Below, piece after piece: positions 7,820 through 12,687 of a DNA stretch of 14,773 nucleotides. The notes under the pieces are model-generated. The model was not told where the DNA came from, did not search any database, and saw only the letters and a program-made list of their open reading frames with translations. Made by a program: the position numbers and the translations under genes. Within the stretch, counting starts at the first letter, position 1. Each line of letters begins with the position of its first letter. Source of the stretch: UBA6136 sp046305255 (GTDB taxonomy: Bacteria; Pseudomonadota; Gammaproteobacteria; Methylococcales; Methylococcaceae); NCBI GenBank assembly GCA_046305255.1, contig JBKCCF010000105.1:1-14773 (forward strand), in the 5' to 3' direction.

Positions 7820-7857
7820 TCTCCAAGGGTGTGAAATGGGCAGACGTGCTGTTCTGC
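7820..7857 (-). promoter_or_regulatory. CAGCAC hairpin plus CCTTGGAGA leader (ligase)
   Basis: Stem GCAGA/TCTGC (5 bp, 7840-7857), loop ACAGCACG; 11 bases to CCTTGGAGA (7820-7828), then 5 bases to the ligase ATG. Confidence 0.7.
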
Positions 7858-7866
7858 AAATCGGGG

Positions 7867-7882
7867 CGGCGGAATCCCGCCG
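7867..7882 (-). other. GC hairpin immediately after a stop codon
   Basis: Stem CGGCGG/CCGCCG (6 bp) with 4-base loop GATT, starting right after the stop of the 8227-7883 gene. No T-run follows, so it is at best a weak terminator or a 3'-end stabiliser. Confidence 0.5.
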
Positions 7883-8227
7883 TCAATAGTTGTAACTGAT
7901 GTGCTCCCAGACCAGCCACTCGCGTTTGCTGATCTGCTTGATCGGGTAAGCCGAACTGAAAGAGCAGCCGCAGCAGTCGTAGTCATGGCTGCAGCCACCC
8001 CGAGTGAAGGTCTCGCTGAGGCAGCGTCTCACGGTGCGGGGGTCCATGCCTTTGGGTGCGACCACCCGGTACAGCACGGTGGTTGATTCATCCCAGTCAC
8101 CGACTTTGAGCACAGTCTGCTTCAGTAGGTGGAACTCGCCTGGGTAGGTTTGCCATTCATCCATGTAGCTAAAAGCGGGTTTGTAACGATGGGTCAGGCG
8201 GTGCTGGGCTGGGAAAGTCTTTTTCAT
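7883..8227 (-). CDS. Hypothetical protein with C-terminal Cys cluster (114 aa)
   Basis: Not recognised. Basic, aromatic N-terminus (KKTFPAQHRLTHRYKPAF), a central VLYRVVAPKGMDP segment, then Cys69, Cys79 and CCGC (85-88), suggesting a small metal site. The conserved-looking end LVWEHISYNY is aromatic. ATG at 8227 overlaps the upstream stop as ATGA, with AAGGAG nine bases upstream. The frame continues upstream through the preceding gene but that part is a shadow. Last gene of a three-gene cassette. Confidence 0.75.
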   Translation of the reverse strand: MKKTFPAQHRLTHRYKPAFSYMDEWQTYPGEFHLLKQTVLKVGDWDESTTVLYRVVAPKGMDPRTVRRCLSETFTRGGCSHDYDCCGCSFSSAYPIKQISKREWLVWEHISYNY

Positions 8228-8406
8228 GCGGACTCCTTCAGTTCGGGTAAAGGGATGGCCAGGTAGCTCACAGGGTCTGGGTGGCGTCCATGCCATTGGC
8301 AAAAGCTGCACTCCCAATAACCGCGAGTGTCATTCCAGATATTGGCCGGCTGGCCACAGTCCGGGCAGTACCCGGGACGGGTGTTAGCGTTGTCGGGAAA
8401 GGTCAT
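8224..8406 (-). CDS. Zinc-ribbon protein (60 aa)
   Basis: Two Cys pairs, CPDC (14-17) and CSFC (33-36), separated by 15 residues with a central Trp/Gly turn, are the hallmark of a treble-clef or zinc-ribbon fold. Such small phage proteins commonly bind nucleic acid or a host protein; no specific target can be read here. ATG at 8406 has TGGAGA nine bases upstream, a relaxed form of the leader nonamer. The 31-base gap to the upstream stop is almost filled by a palindrome of the TTTGCGAC family (8419-8437). ATGA overlap with the next gene. Confidence 0.8.
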   Translation of the reverse strand: MTFPDNANTRPGYCPDCGQPANIWNDTRGYWECSFCQWHGRHPDPVSYLAIPLPELKESA

Positions 8407-8418
8407 GGTGTTCTCCAG

Positions 8419-8437
8419 ATTTGCGACCGTCGCAGAT
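8419..8437 (-). repeat. TTTGCGACNGTCGCAAA palindrome, copy 1
   Basis: A 19-base inverted repeat about one central base, arms ATCTGCGAC/GTCGCAAAT on the minus strand (one mismatched pair). It starts at the base after the TAA of the 8626-8438 gene and ends just before the ribosome site of the zinc-ribbon gene. Confidence 0.75.
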
Positions 8438-8626
8438 TTAGGCGACCTTGCCCAATACCAGCGTCTCGACCAGATTCAGCAGGTCGAGGGGCTCGCCTTT
8501 GTAGGGCAGCGGTGTGCCTCGGGTGATGGCTTCTTCCAGCTGGCCGATACGGCGGTTCAGTTCCGCCGCAACCTCGTACAGCTGGCCAACTTCTCTCAGG
8601 AGTTCAGTGCGGGTGTGGTCATTCAT
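8438..8626 (-). CDS. Coiled-coil protein (62 aa)
   Basis: Not recognised by family. Sequence is dominated by heptad-like Leu/Ile/Val/Ala spacing from ELLREVGQLYEVAAELNRRIGQLEEAI (about 7-33), predicting a coiled-coil dimer, followed by a short proline-containing linker and a second helix LLNLVETLVLG. It may be an oligomerising regulator or adaptor; this is inference. Start ATG at 8626 is five bases after CCTTGGAGA. Its stop runs straight into the palindrome at 8419-8437. Confidence 0.75.
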   Translation of the reverse strand: MNDHTRTELLREVGQLYEVAAELNRRIGQLEEAITRGTPLPYKGEPLDLLNLVETLVLGKVA

Positions 8627-8631
8627 GGGAT

Positions 8632-8671
8632 TCTCCAAGGTAAAGCGGCCGTCCCTGGCCAGGTGCAGGCC
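8632..8671 (-). promoter_or_regulatory. Degenerate leader hairpin plus CCTTGGAGA (8626 gene)
   Basis: The CCTTGGAGA nonamer (8632-8640) and 5-base spacing are intact. The hairpin is reduced to GGCC/GGCC (8657-8671) with loop TGCACCT instead of CAGCAC. It is included as a decayed or divergent member of the family. Confidence 0.45.
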
Positions 8672-9030
8672 TAGGCGGCCTGGGTTGAGGGGGTGGATTC
8701 GATCGCCTTCTTGTCAGGCTGTACCACTGGCGACAACTTCAAGGCGCCGATCTTGCCGTTGCCGATCCGTTCGAAATCGGCCTTGCCCAGCGATAGCTTG
8801 AAGAAGCTGCGGAGGTCTTTGTGCTTGACGAAGAAGGCCTGAGCGGCGGCCTGGTCGAGTTCCACCGACTCGCGGAGCGTGACTTTGATGAAGGGCGGTG
8901 CAACGCCGTCTTTGATGTCCGGGTATTGCGTCAGCAGGAGGGTTTTGAGGGTGGCTTCCTCGTCTTCGATGGCTTTACGGGCAGCCGCCAGGGTACGCAG
9001 ACGCACTGCGATGTCGTATGAGCTTTGCAT
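8671..9030 (-). CDS. Hypothetical helical protein (119 aa)
   Basis: Not recognised. Long amphipathic N-terminal helix (residues 4-32, AVRLRTLAAARKAIEDEEA), then a PPFIKVTLRESVELD segment, a Lys/Phe-rich helix (AFFVKHKDLRSFFKL) and a disordered Pro/Ser/Thr tail. The helical-hairpin look is seen in phage accessory DNA-binding or anti-host proteins, but no diagnostic residues are visible. ATG at 9030 is five bases from CCTTGGAGA with a strong CAGCAC hairpin upstream. It is a one-gene cassette. Confidence 0.75.
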   Translation of the reverse strand: MQSSYDIAVRLRTLAAARKAIEDEEATLKTLLLTQYPDIKDGVAPPFIKVTLRESVELDQAAAQAFFVKHKDLRSFFKLSLGKADFERIGNGKIGALKLSPVVQPDKKAIESTPSTQAA

Positions 9031-9035
9031 TACAG

Positions 9036-9075
9036 TCTCCAAGGTAGGTACAAAATGACAGGGTGCTGACCTGTC
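9036..9075 (-). promoter_or_regulatory. CAGCAC hairpin plus CCTTGGAGA leader (9030 gene)
   Basis: Stem GACAGG/CCTGTC (6 bp, 9057-9075), loop TCAGCAC; 12 bases to CCTTGGAGA (9036-9044), 5 to ATG. A separate hairpin GTGCC/GGCAC (9083-9096) overlaps the stop codon of the upstream gene. Confidence 0.8.
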
Positions 9076-9082
9076 GGGTTAG

Positions 9083-9096
9083 GTGCCGGGTGGCAC
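9083..9096 (-). other. Stop-codon hairpin after the 9338 gene
   Basis: Stem GTGCC/GGCAC with loop ACCC, beginning on the last base of the TAG stop codon; pairing can extend outward around one bulged C. No T-run follows. Confidence 0.45.
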
Positions 9097-9338
9097 TAAA
9101 GCAGTTTCCAGCTGCCGTCGTCTTGCCGGTAATGAATCTCCGTGCAGCCTTCGCGATTGCTGAAATAGTCCAGCGGATCAAAAGCGGCCTGAGAATCCCG
9201 GTCGGAACTGAAACCGGAATAGATAAGATTCTGATCGTCGTCATACAGCCGAAAGGCGTGCGTCAGTTCGTTCATATCTGCAAAAACCCCCAGTAATCTG
9301 GGTCGTTGTTCAAAATGGTCATAGGTCACTAGCCACAT
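9096..9338 (-). CDS. Hypothetical protein (80 aa) of a plasmid/phage small-protein type
   Basis: The segment LIYSGFSSDRDSQAAFDPLDYFS followed by GCTEIHYRQDDGSW resembles small proteins I recall from plasmids and phages, with an FxPLD-F motif and a GCT-I-Y motif near the end. No function is known to me. It is predicted alpha/beta, single domain and soluble. ATG at 9338 with AGGAG eight bases upstream, an ordinary ribosome site, consistent with an internal cassette gene. It lies 33 bases after the 43-aa gene. Confidence 0.75.
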   Translation of the reverse strand: MWLVTYDHFEQRPRLLGVFADMNELTHAFRLYDDDQNLIYSGFSSDRDSQAAFDPLDYFSNREGCTEIHYRQDDGSWKLL

Positions 9339-9371
9339 TACGGTGCTCCTGAGAAGGGTTTGGGAATAATC

Positions 9372-9503
9372 TTAGGTGCCGGAAATCAGCTTTTCGTACA
9401 CCGAGGTCAACAGTTGGTGATCTTCGTCCTCCTTGCCCTCGTCGAGCACGTATCGAAGAGCCCGTTCGAGGGCGAAGAATTCCTGATCCGTTAGCTTATC
9501 CAT
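9372..9503 (-). CDS. Small acidic helical protein (43 aa)
   Basis: Not recognised. Begins MDKLTDQEFFALERALRYVL and ends YEKLISGT; almost entirely helical, with a central acidic run DEGKEDEDH. ATG at 9503 has AGGAGG six bases upstream and overlaps the upstream gene by eight bases, an arrangement typical of coupled translation. The strong ribosome site is the main reason to call such a short frame. Confidence 0.65.
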   Translation of the reverse strand: MDKLTDQEFFALERALRYVLDEGKEDEDHQLLTSVYEKLISGT

Positions 9504-9768
9504 CGACGTCCTCCTGGCACTCGGCGGCGTAGTGCTCTCTACTCAGCCTTACCGATTCCATAAATTCCACGTTTTTCCAGTGACAGAGGTGGCGCAGGTC
9601 GGCCAAGAGGTCGGCTACCATTAGGTAATCAACGGGGTCATCGAGGGTGAGGGGGCTGTCATCGAGTTGGTGCTGTATAAGGGTTTTCATGCCGCGTTCG
9701 GCGCGGCGTTGGTTTTCCGCTTGTACGTGTGCGACCCATGCTTCGTTGGGCTCAGTCTTGTTCTGCAT
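9496..9768 (-). CDS. Small phage/plasmid protein with LLADLRHLC motif (90 aa), paralogue of 10576-10358
   Basis: The C-terminal half (VADLLADLRHLCHWKNVEF near 52-70, then a helix ending REHYAAE) matches the 72-aa gene at 10576-10358 position by position. It also resembles a small-protein family with LLxDLRHxC and a terminal YxAE that I recall from plasmids and phages. Function unknown. The N-terminal 30 residues are hydrophilic and unrelated to the paralogue. ATG at 9768 is five bases from CCTTGGAGA. First gene of its cassette; its last codons carry the ribosome site of the next gene. Confidence 0.78.
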   Translation of the reverse strand: MQNKTEPNEAWVAHVQAENQRRAERGMKTLIQHQLDDSPLTLDDPVDYLMVADLLADLRHLCHWKNVEFMESVRLSREHYAAECQEDVDG

Positions 9769-9773
9769 AGTGT

Positions 9774-9810
9774 TCTCCAAGGGTGATTTACATAAGGCCG
9801 TGCTGGGCCT
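9774..9810 (-). promoter_or_regulatory. CAGCAC hairpin plus CCTTGGAGA leader (9768 gene)
   Basis: Perfect stem AGGCC/GGCCT (9795-9810) closing exactly on CAGCAC; 12 bases to CCTTGGAGA (9774-9782), 5 to ATG. A canonical member. Confidence 0.82.
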
Positions 9811-9825
9811 GGTGGGTGAGGTAAT

Positions 9826-10017
9826 CTAACTCACTCCTTTTAGTTGAGCCTTGATCCGGGCAAACTCCTGCTTATACTCAGCCTCCCATACCGTGCTGGC
9901 ACGCTGAGCACGCATCTTCTGCTCGATTTTGCGAGCATCAAACAGGGTGCCCACTACTCGCTGATGGTGGGGGCCAAAGGTGACCTCCCACAAGTATCGA
10001 TCTAACCTAGAAATCAT
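9826..10017 (-). CDS. Small basic helical protein (63 aa)
   Basis: Not recognised. Begins with an aromatic strand (RYLWEVTFGPHHQRVVGTLF, about 7-26) and continues as a charged helix rich in Arg, Lys and Gln to the end. Net basic, so nucleic-acid binding is possible but not shown. ATG at 10017 has GAGGAGG upstream within the previous gene and overlaps it by 11 bases. No leader hairpin, as expected for the second gene of a cassette. Confidence 0.72.
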   Translation of the reverse strand: MISRLDRYLWEVTFGPHHQRVVGTLFDARKIEQKMRAQRASTVWEAEYKQEFARIKAQLKGVS

Positions 10018-10306
10018 CGTATGGTTCCTCCTCTTCCAGAGTTTTCAAAGGGTTTTCAGCGTATTCCAGGCACTGAATCTCCAGGTCAAGCCTGATGGTT
10101 TCGCCAAGTAATGGCGCGACGTCTACAAAAATAGTTTCGCCGGCCGGCGTTTCGGTTTCGAAGAGCACAGCGGAAATTTCACATTCCAAAGGCTCGTCGG
10201 GATAACAATGTTCGGGGGGACCGAAGTAACGCCCCGGCCGGCCGCCGGACAAGGTGTATTGCACCAGTACATCGGCATCGTTGATATTGGTATTAAGTAC
10301 GTGCAT
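10007..10306 (-). CDS. Small protein with GRPGRYFGPPE motif (99 aa), paralogue of 13576-13328
   Basis: A conserved core, GGRPGRYFGPPEHCYPDEP (about residues 21-39) followed by LECEISAVLFE, is shared with the 82-aa gene at 13576-13328. From memory it resembles small hypothetical proteins of phages and plasmids with a GRPG-Y-F-P-E-PPE core. Function unknown; the Pro/Gly-rich loop followed by beta strands suggests a binding surface. The C-terminus is very acidic (EEEEPYDDF). ATG at 10306 is five bases from CCTTGGAGA. Confidence 0.78.
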   Translation of the reverse strand: MHVLNTNINDADVLVQYTLSGGRPGRYFGPPEHCYPDEPLECEISAVLFETETPAGETIFVDVAPLLGETIRLDLEIQCLEYAENPLKTLEEEEPYDDF

Positions 10307-10311
10307 GGGTT

Positions 10312-10341
10312 TCTCCAAGGTGAATAGGGCCGTGCTGGGCC
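10312..10341 (-). promoter_or_regulatory. CAGCAC hairpin plus CCTTGGAGA leader (10306 gene)
   Basis: Short stem GGCC/GGCC (10328-10341) closing exactly on CAGCAC; seven bases to CCTTGGAGA (10312-10320), 5 to ATG. Sequence around it is very close to the leader at 9774-9810, so one may be a copy of the other. Confidence 0.68.
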
Positions 10342-10357
10342 TGTTAAATTCACGCGG

Positions 10358-10576
10358 CTATCGATTTCCTTTTTCAGCGGCGTACAAGTCGTAACTCGCG
10401 GCGACTTGCTGCTTGAAATCGATCGTTTCAGCTTCGCAAAAATGCCGGAGGTCTGATAACAGAGCGGTCATAACATTTGCGTATTCATCCACGTCAACCG
10501 GCTTTTCTCCGAAAATGATTTCAGAGTAGTCGTCGAGGGCTTTACGGGCATTGAGTATCATCGGGATAGGGTTCAT
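10358..10576 (-). CDS. Small protein with LLSDLRHFC motif (72 aa), paralogue of 9768-9496
   Basis: Homologous over about 35 residues with the 90-aa gene: LLSDLRHFC against LLADLRHLC, then a matching helix and an ending YDLYAAE against REHYAAE. The N-terminus (MNPIPMILNARKALDDYSEI) differs. Function unknown. ATG at 10576 with CCTGGAGC seven bases upstream, a one-base-shorter relative of the leader nonamer. The upstream hairpin here does not have the CAGCAC loop. A single-gene cassette. Confidence 0.75.
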   Translation of the reverse strand: MNPIPMILNARKALDDYSEIIFGEKPVDVDEYANVMTALLSDLRHFCEAETIDFKQQVAASYDLYAAEKGNR

Positions 10577-10582
10577 GGTATT

Positions 10583-10620
10583 GCTCCAGGTATAATGGGG
10601 GTGAGCATCATGCGCACCCC
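10583..10620 (-). promoter_or_regulatory. Divergent leader: hairpin with no CAGCAC loop
   Basis: Stem GGGGTG/CACCCC (10598-10620) with an inner GCA/TGC extension across one mismatch; the loop is not CAGCAC. The ribosome site is CCTGGAGC (10583-10590). Position matches the leader family, but both conserved parts have changed. The rest of 10577-10686 shows no gene or clear promoter. Confidence 0.5.
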
Positions 10621-10686
10621 GGTCTGGGTTCCGAGGACTCAGTTTTCTGGTCCCTTGAAGAAATCGGATATGACAACTTAGGGGTT

Positions 10687-11007
10687 TTAAGGCCCATCGG
10701 GGATAAGATAGAACCCGCAATACGCTCTGCCCTGGGCGGGCAATACGATGGCGGGGTGGTCATAGCCATCTTCCGCTGACGTTTCAGCTTCCAAAATAAG
10801 TTTAGAGCCCCAGCGCTTCCACCCGGTGAATTCCCGCGCATCGTCAAAGGCTTTTTGGTCTTTGAACTCCACGGTCAAGGTATGCAGCCATTCAAACTGA
10901 ATGACGTCTGGTATTACGGGGCCGGTGCGGTTGAGGCAGGGATCGGCATCAGGATCTGATGGCTCGACCCAGGGATAAGGGTATTCATTCATCAGTTGTA
11001 AGTGCAT
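10687..11007 (-). CDS. Hypothetical protein (106 aa)
   Basis: Not recognised. Pro/Asp-rich N-terminus (YPYPWVEPSDPDADP), then a core LHTLTVEFKDQKAFDDAREFTGWKRWGSKLIL (about 41-72) with a beta-alpha-beta look, and a hydrophobic, glycine-containing C-terminus ending YLIPDGP. No Cys pair or membrane segment. ATG at 11007 follows the upstream TGA after one base, with AAAGGAGG upstream, one of the strongest ribosome sites in the window. Last gene of a three-gene cassette. Confidence 0.77.
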   Translation of the reverse strand: MHLQLMNEYPYPWVEPSDPDADPCLNRTGPVIPDVIQFEWLHTLTVEFKDQKAFDDAREFTGWKRWGSKLILEAETSAEDGYDHPAIVLPAQGRAYCGFYLIPDGP

Positions 11008-11008
11008 G

Positions 11009-11194
11009 TCAGCCTCCTTTGGCTTTTAATTTGATCTCACCTGTCGTTAAGGGCACCTTGCTCACGTCCTTATTAGCGGCGGCGGCCTTATCCCGCCGCA
11101 TCTGCTGCATAACCCGAGAACAGCGGCGGTGGTCGGAGCCCCGACCCCGGCGCTGCCCACAGATCGGGCAGTCAAAAGTGCCTAGGTACATCAT
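11009..11194 (-). CDS. Small zinc-finger-like basic protein (61 aa)
   Basis: CPIC (9-12) with a downstream His-x3-Cys (HRRC, 22-25) gives a probable C2HC or C3H zinc site, followed by a long Lys/Arg/Ala-rich tail. Basic charge and zinc site point to nucleic-acid binding, by family analogy only. Start is the first of two adjacent ATG codons (11194), which overlaps the upstream stop as ATGA; no strong ribosome site, so it probably depends on coupling. The second ATG (11191) is equally possible. Confidence 0.73.
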   Translation of the reverse strand: MMYLGTFDCPICGQRRGRGSDHRRCSRVMQQMRRDKAAAANKDVSKVPLTTGEIKLKAKGG

Positions 11195-11454
11195 GCGGTG
11201 GGCCTGTAGCTGGCGTAGTTGCGGATCCGACTGGTCCTGTCGGTGTGATGTTGGCGGAAAGTGGGCTGAATACCGGTGGCGCGTTTGGCCCGCAGGAAGG
11301 TGCTTAGGTCGAGATCTTCCTCAAGGAAGACATACTCGCCCCGCTCGTAGCTATAAGGGGTAATCTGGTCGGCAATCCCGAGGGATTCGAGTTCGGCACG
11401 GCGTACTTTCAGCCAGCCGTGACCAGGGTCTTCGTAAAGATCGTAGCTTTTCGT
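11191..11454 (-). CDS. Conserved small phage/plasmid protein, apparent ACG start (87 aa)
   Basis: The core DPGHGWLKVRRAELESLGI followed by a YSYERGEYVFLEEDLDLSTFL block and a C-terminal SRIRNYASY resembles a family of small proteins I recall from phages and conjugative plasmids (GHGWL-V, SYxRG, YLEEDxDL, SSIR-Y). Function unknown. No ATG, GTG or TTG stands at a usable place. The leader is intact (hairpin, CCTTGGAGA at 11460-11468), and exactly five bases later, where eight sister genes start, the codon is ACG (11454). A TTG at 11466 lies inside the ribosome site itself. Either ACG initiates or the start is mutated. ATGA overlap with the next gene. Confidence 0.75.
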   Translation of the reverse strand, partial: TKSYDLYEDPGHGWLKVRRAELESLGIADQITPYSYERGEYVFLEEDLDLSTFLRAKRATGIQPTFRQHHTDRTSRIRNYASYRPTA

Positions 11455-11459
11455 GTGAG

Positions 11460-11490
11460 TCTCCAAGGTAAAGGGGCGATGCTGCGCCCC
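11460..11490 (-). promoter_or_regulatory. Leader hairpin (loop CAGCAT) plus CCTTGGAGA (11454 gene)
   Basis: Perfect 6-bp stem GGGGCG/CGCCCC (11473-11490) closing on CAGCAT, the only family loop with a changed last base; four bases to CCTTGGAGA (11460-11468), then 5 to ACG. Confidence 0.75.
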
Positions 11491-11496
11491 GGGGTG

Positions 11497-11673
11497 TTAA
11501 GCGACTTCCAATTTTTGCGACAGTCGCAAATTCTGGAGGTAAGCGTTGTATTCACGATCGGCAAAGGCTTCGCTGTCGAAGTCGGCATCCCGGTCCAATC
11601 CGAGCTCCGCTGCTTTACAGGTCAGCTCTTCTTCGTAGGCTTCCAGCCATTGTTCAAAGGTCAGGGCTCTCAT
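11497..11673 (-). CDS. Small acidic protein (58 aa)
   Basis: Not recognised. Helical start (ALTFEQWLEAYEEELTCKAAELGL), acidic middle (DRDADFDSEAFADREYN) and a C-terminus LRLSQKLEVA that is encoded by a copy of the TTTGCGAC palindrome. ATG at 11673 overlaps the upstream stop as ATGA; GGAGA lies ten bases upstream. An upstream in-frame ATG (11715) would add 14 residues but lies deep in the previous gene. Third gene of a cassette. Confidence 0.7.
   Translation of the reverse strand: MRALTFEQWLEAYEEELTCKAAELGLDRDADFDSEAFADREYNAYLQNLRLSQKLEVA
11514..11530 (-). repeat. TTTGCGACNGTCGCAAA palindrome, copy 2
   Basis: Perfect 8-bp arms TTTGCGAC/GTCGCAAA around one base, inside the last dozen codons of the 58-aa gene, 23 bases before the next leader hairpin. 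Confidence 0.8.
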
Positions 11674-11888
11674 TTCTGTGGGTTCTCCGTGGTGTAACAG
11701 GTGTCGCAGCGCCATCCCTTGACATGGGGCCTGCGATTTTTGGGTTGATAGGTGCAGCAGCCTTCGCAGTAGGTGAAGCCGCTTTTGGCGGCCTTACCCG
11801 CTGCGGTCCAGTGGCCATTGGCCACCTCGGGCTTTAGTTGCTCGGGGTATGGGATGAGGTACTGCGGGGTGTATTTACGTTTGGCCAT
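11670..11888 (-). CDS. Zinc-ribbon-like protein (72 aa)
   Basis: Two Cys groups, CEGCC and CDTC, separated by about 17 residues with basic residues between (QPKNRRPHVKGWR), form a probable zinc ribbon in the C-terminal half. The N-terminus (AKRKYTPQYLIPYPEQLKPE) is basic and Pro/Tyr-rich. Nucleic-acid or protein binding is likely by analogy. ATG at 11888 has no evident ribosome site, and a 7-bp GC hairpin (11906-11924) sits 17 bases upstream. A TTG at 11963 could extend it by 25 residues, but that reads through the hairpin. Expression may depend on the 24-codon frame upstream. Confidence 0.7.
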   Translation of the reverse strand: MAKRKYTPQYLIPYPEQLKPEVANGHWTAAGKAAKSGFTYCEGCCTYQPKNRRPHVKGWRCDTCYTTENPQK

Positions 11889-11905
11889 AGCGTAGTCAGG
11901 GTGAG

Positions 11906-11924
11906 GGCCCCTGGGTAAGGGGCC
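11906..11924. other. GC-rich hairpin upstream of the zinc-ribbon gene
   Basis: Arms GGCCCCT/AGGGGCC (7 bp) with a 5-base loop. On the plus strand TTTT follows, which would make a modest plus-strand terminator; on the minus strand it could mask the start region of the 11888 gene. It lies between the 24-codon frame and that gene. Confidence 0.55.
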
Positions 11925-11925
11925 T

Positions 11926-11942
11926 TTTGTGACGGTCTCAGA
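11926..11942 (-). repeat. TTTGCGACNGTCGCAAA palindrome, degenerate copy 3
   Basis: TCTGAGACC/GTCACAAA on the minus strand: same framework with two mismatched pairs. It overlaps the stop codon of the 24-codon frame. Confidence 0.4.
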
Positions 11943-12012
11943 TTTGGGCTGCAGTGTGAGCAATAGCGGTCACGTTCGACTCATGTCGAACCGTTTCGAG
12001 TTTAGGAATCAT
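11938..12012 (-). CDS. Very short ORF (24 aa) behind a full leader
   Basis: A 24-codon frame beginning MIPKLETVRHESNVT and ending TAAQI. It has the complete cassette leader: hairpin, CCTTGGAGA (12018-12026) and exactly five bases to ATG at 12012. Its coding sequence contains a 7-bp inverted repeat GTTCGAC/GTCGAAC (11974-11991). It could be a microprotein, a leader peptide whose translation controls the hairpin and zinc-ribbon gene downstream, or the remnant of a lost gene. I do not recognise the peptide. Confidence 0.5.
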   Translation of the reverse strand: MIPKLETVRHESNVTAIAHTAAQI

Positions 12013-12017
12013 GGGAA

Positions 12018-12056
12018 TCTCCAAGGTTTACAGTACAAAGCCCTGTGCTGGAGGCT
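12018..12056 (-). promoter_or_regulatory. CAGCAC hairpin plus CCTTGGAGA leader (12012 ORF)
   Basis: Stem AGCCT/GGGCT (5 pairs including a U-G wobble, 12039-12056), loop CCAGCACA; 12 bases to CCTTGGAGA, 5 to ATG. From the hairpin to the ATG it is nearly identical to the leader at 12992-13030, and the wobble pair here replaces a C-G pair there. Confidence 0.72.
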
Positions 12057-12063
12057 CGTGGTT

Positions 12064-12080
12064 TTTGTGACCGTCGCAAA
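12064..12080 (-). repeat. TTTGCGACNGTCGCAAA palindrome, copy 4
   Basis: 8-bp arms with one T-G mismatch, lying just after the TAA of the 64-aa gene and 7 bases before the next leader hairpin. Confidence 0.7.
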
Positions 12081-12081
12081 T

Positions 12082-12276
12082 TTAGTTGGTCACTCCTTTG
12101 GCAATTGCCAAAGCCACCCGTAGATTGAATCTTTCACAGGCAGCTATATGCCTTTGTGCATAGGGTAATTCGCGGTCCAAAGCCTCAAGTAATGCCTCGG
12201 CGCAAAGGTCAAGGCTGCCACCATGATTCGGCCGGAGCTTCCAGGGGCTGGGGGTAAATTTGGTTTCAGTGGTCAT
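12082..12276 (-). CDS. Small protein with TPSPW N-terminus (64 aa)
   Basis: The start, MTTETKFTPSPWKLRPNHGG, resembles many short phage proteins that begin with an FTPxPW motif. These usually continue into an Ala-rich helix, and the helix ending AQRHIAACERFNLRVALAIAKG fits that plan. Function of the family is unknown to me. ATG at 12276 has GAGGAG five bases upstream, one base after the previous stop. Last gene of a four-gene cassette; its stop is followed by a palindrome. Confidence 0.72.
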   Translation of the reverse strand: MTTETKFTPSPWKLRPNHGGSLDLCAEALLEALDRELPYAQRHIAACERFNLRVALAIAKGVTN

Positions 12277-12277
12277 A

Positions 12278-12451
12278 TCAACTCCTCAGATTCCGACGGT
12301 TTACCCATTCCAGCTTGGCTTCCTCGCAGCAGATGCATTTACCGCATCTGCATATCTGTCCCACTGCCACGCGCTCCTTGCGCCGATCCTCCTCCCTTAG
12401 TATGTAATCCGGTCTTTGCTCCAACGGATGTGACTCGGCTCGTATGCTCAT
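12278..12451 (-). CDS. Cys-rich small protein (57 aa)
   Basis: Begins MSIRAESHPLEQRPDY, has a charged helix (LREEDRRKERVAV), then five cysteines in CRCGKCICC (34-42), a likely metal-binding knuckle, and a basic end (WVNRRNLRS). ATG at 12451 overlaps the upstream stop as ATGA, with GGGAGG upstream. The cysteine codons create an 8-bp inverted repeat (12329-12351), probably a by-product of repeated TGC codons. Unknown function; zinc binding is inferred from the cysteine spacing. Confidence 0.72.
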   Translation of the reverse strand: MSIRAESHPLEQRPDYILREEDRRKERVAVGQICRCGKCICCEEAKLEWVNRRNLRS

Positions 12452-12687
12452 GGTTGTGCCTCCCTATAAAACTTGACCTCGAGGCAGTCGGCCCACAGGC
12501 CGGTTACCTCGTCTTGTGCAAACTGCGCCTGGTCGTCGTCGCAGTCCCATACCCCATCGTGGCCCACCGATTGGAGGAAACGGTCGAGTTCCGCGTCCTC
12601 ATTTTCTTCCAGCCCTGTTACGTCGCCGTTTATGATGGCTGACATAAAGTGTGTGGCTATCATGTAGGTTTCCTGCTCGAATATCAT
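12448..12687 (-). CDS. Small acidic protein with QDEVTGLWADC motif (79 aa)
   Basis: Order of segments: helix ATHFMSAIINGDVTGLEENEDAELDRFL (about 11-38), acidic turn with WDCDDD, then DEVTGLWADCLEVKFY. This matches the layout of small phage/plasmid proteins I recall with GL-x-E-E-x-x-LD-F and C-VTGL-C-V motifs; they have no known function to me. ATG at 12687 overlaps the upstream stop as ATGA, with GGAGG seven bases upstream. An internal ATG (residue 9) is possible but has no ribosome site. Confidence 0.77.
   Translation of the reverse strand: MIFEQETYMIATHFMSAIINGDVTGLEENEDAELDRFLQSVGHDGVWDCDDDQAQFAQDEVTGLWADCLEVKFYREAQP

Noticed and set aside
12329..12351. 8-bp inverted repeat GCAGATGC/GCATCTGC
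   Set aside because: It lies in the Cys-rich part of a coding region and is explained by clustered TGC cysteine codons.
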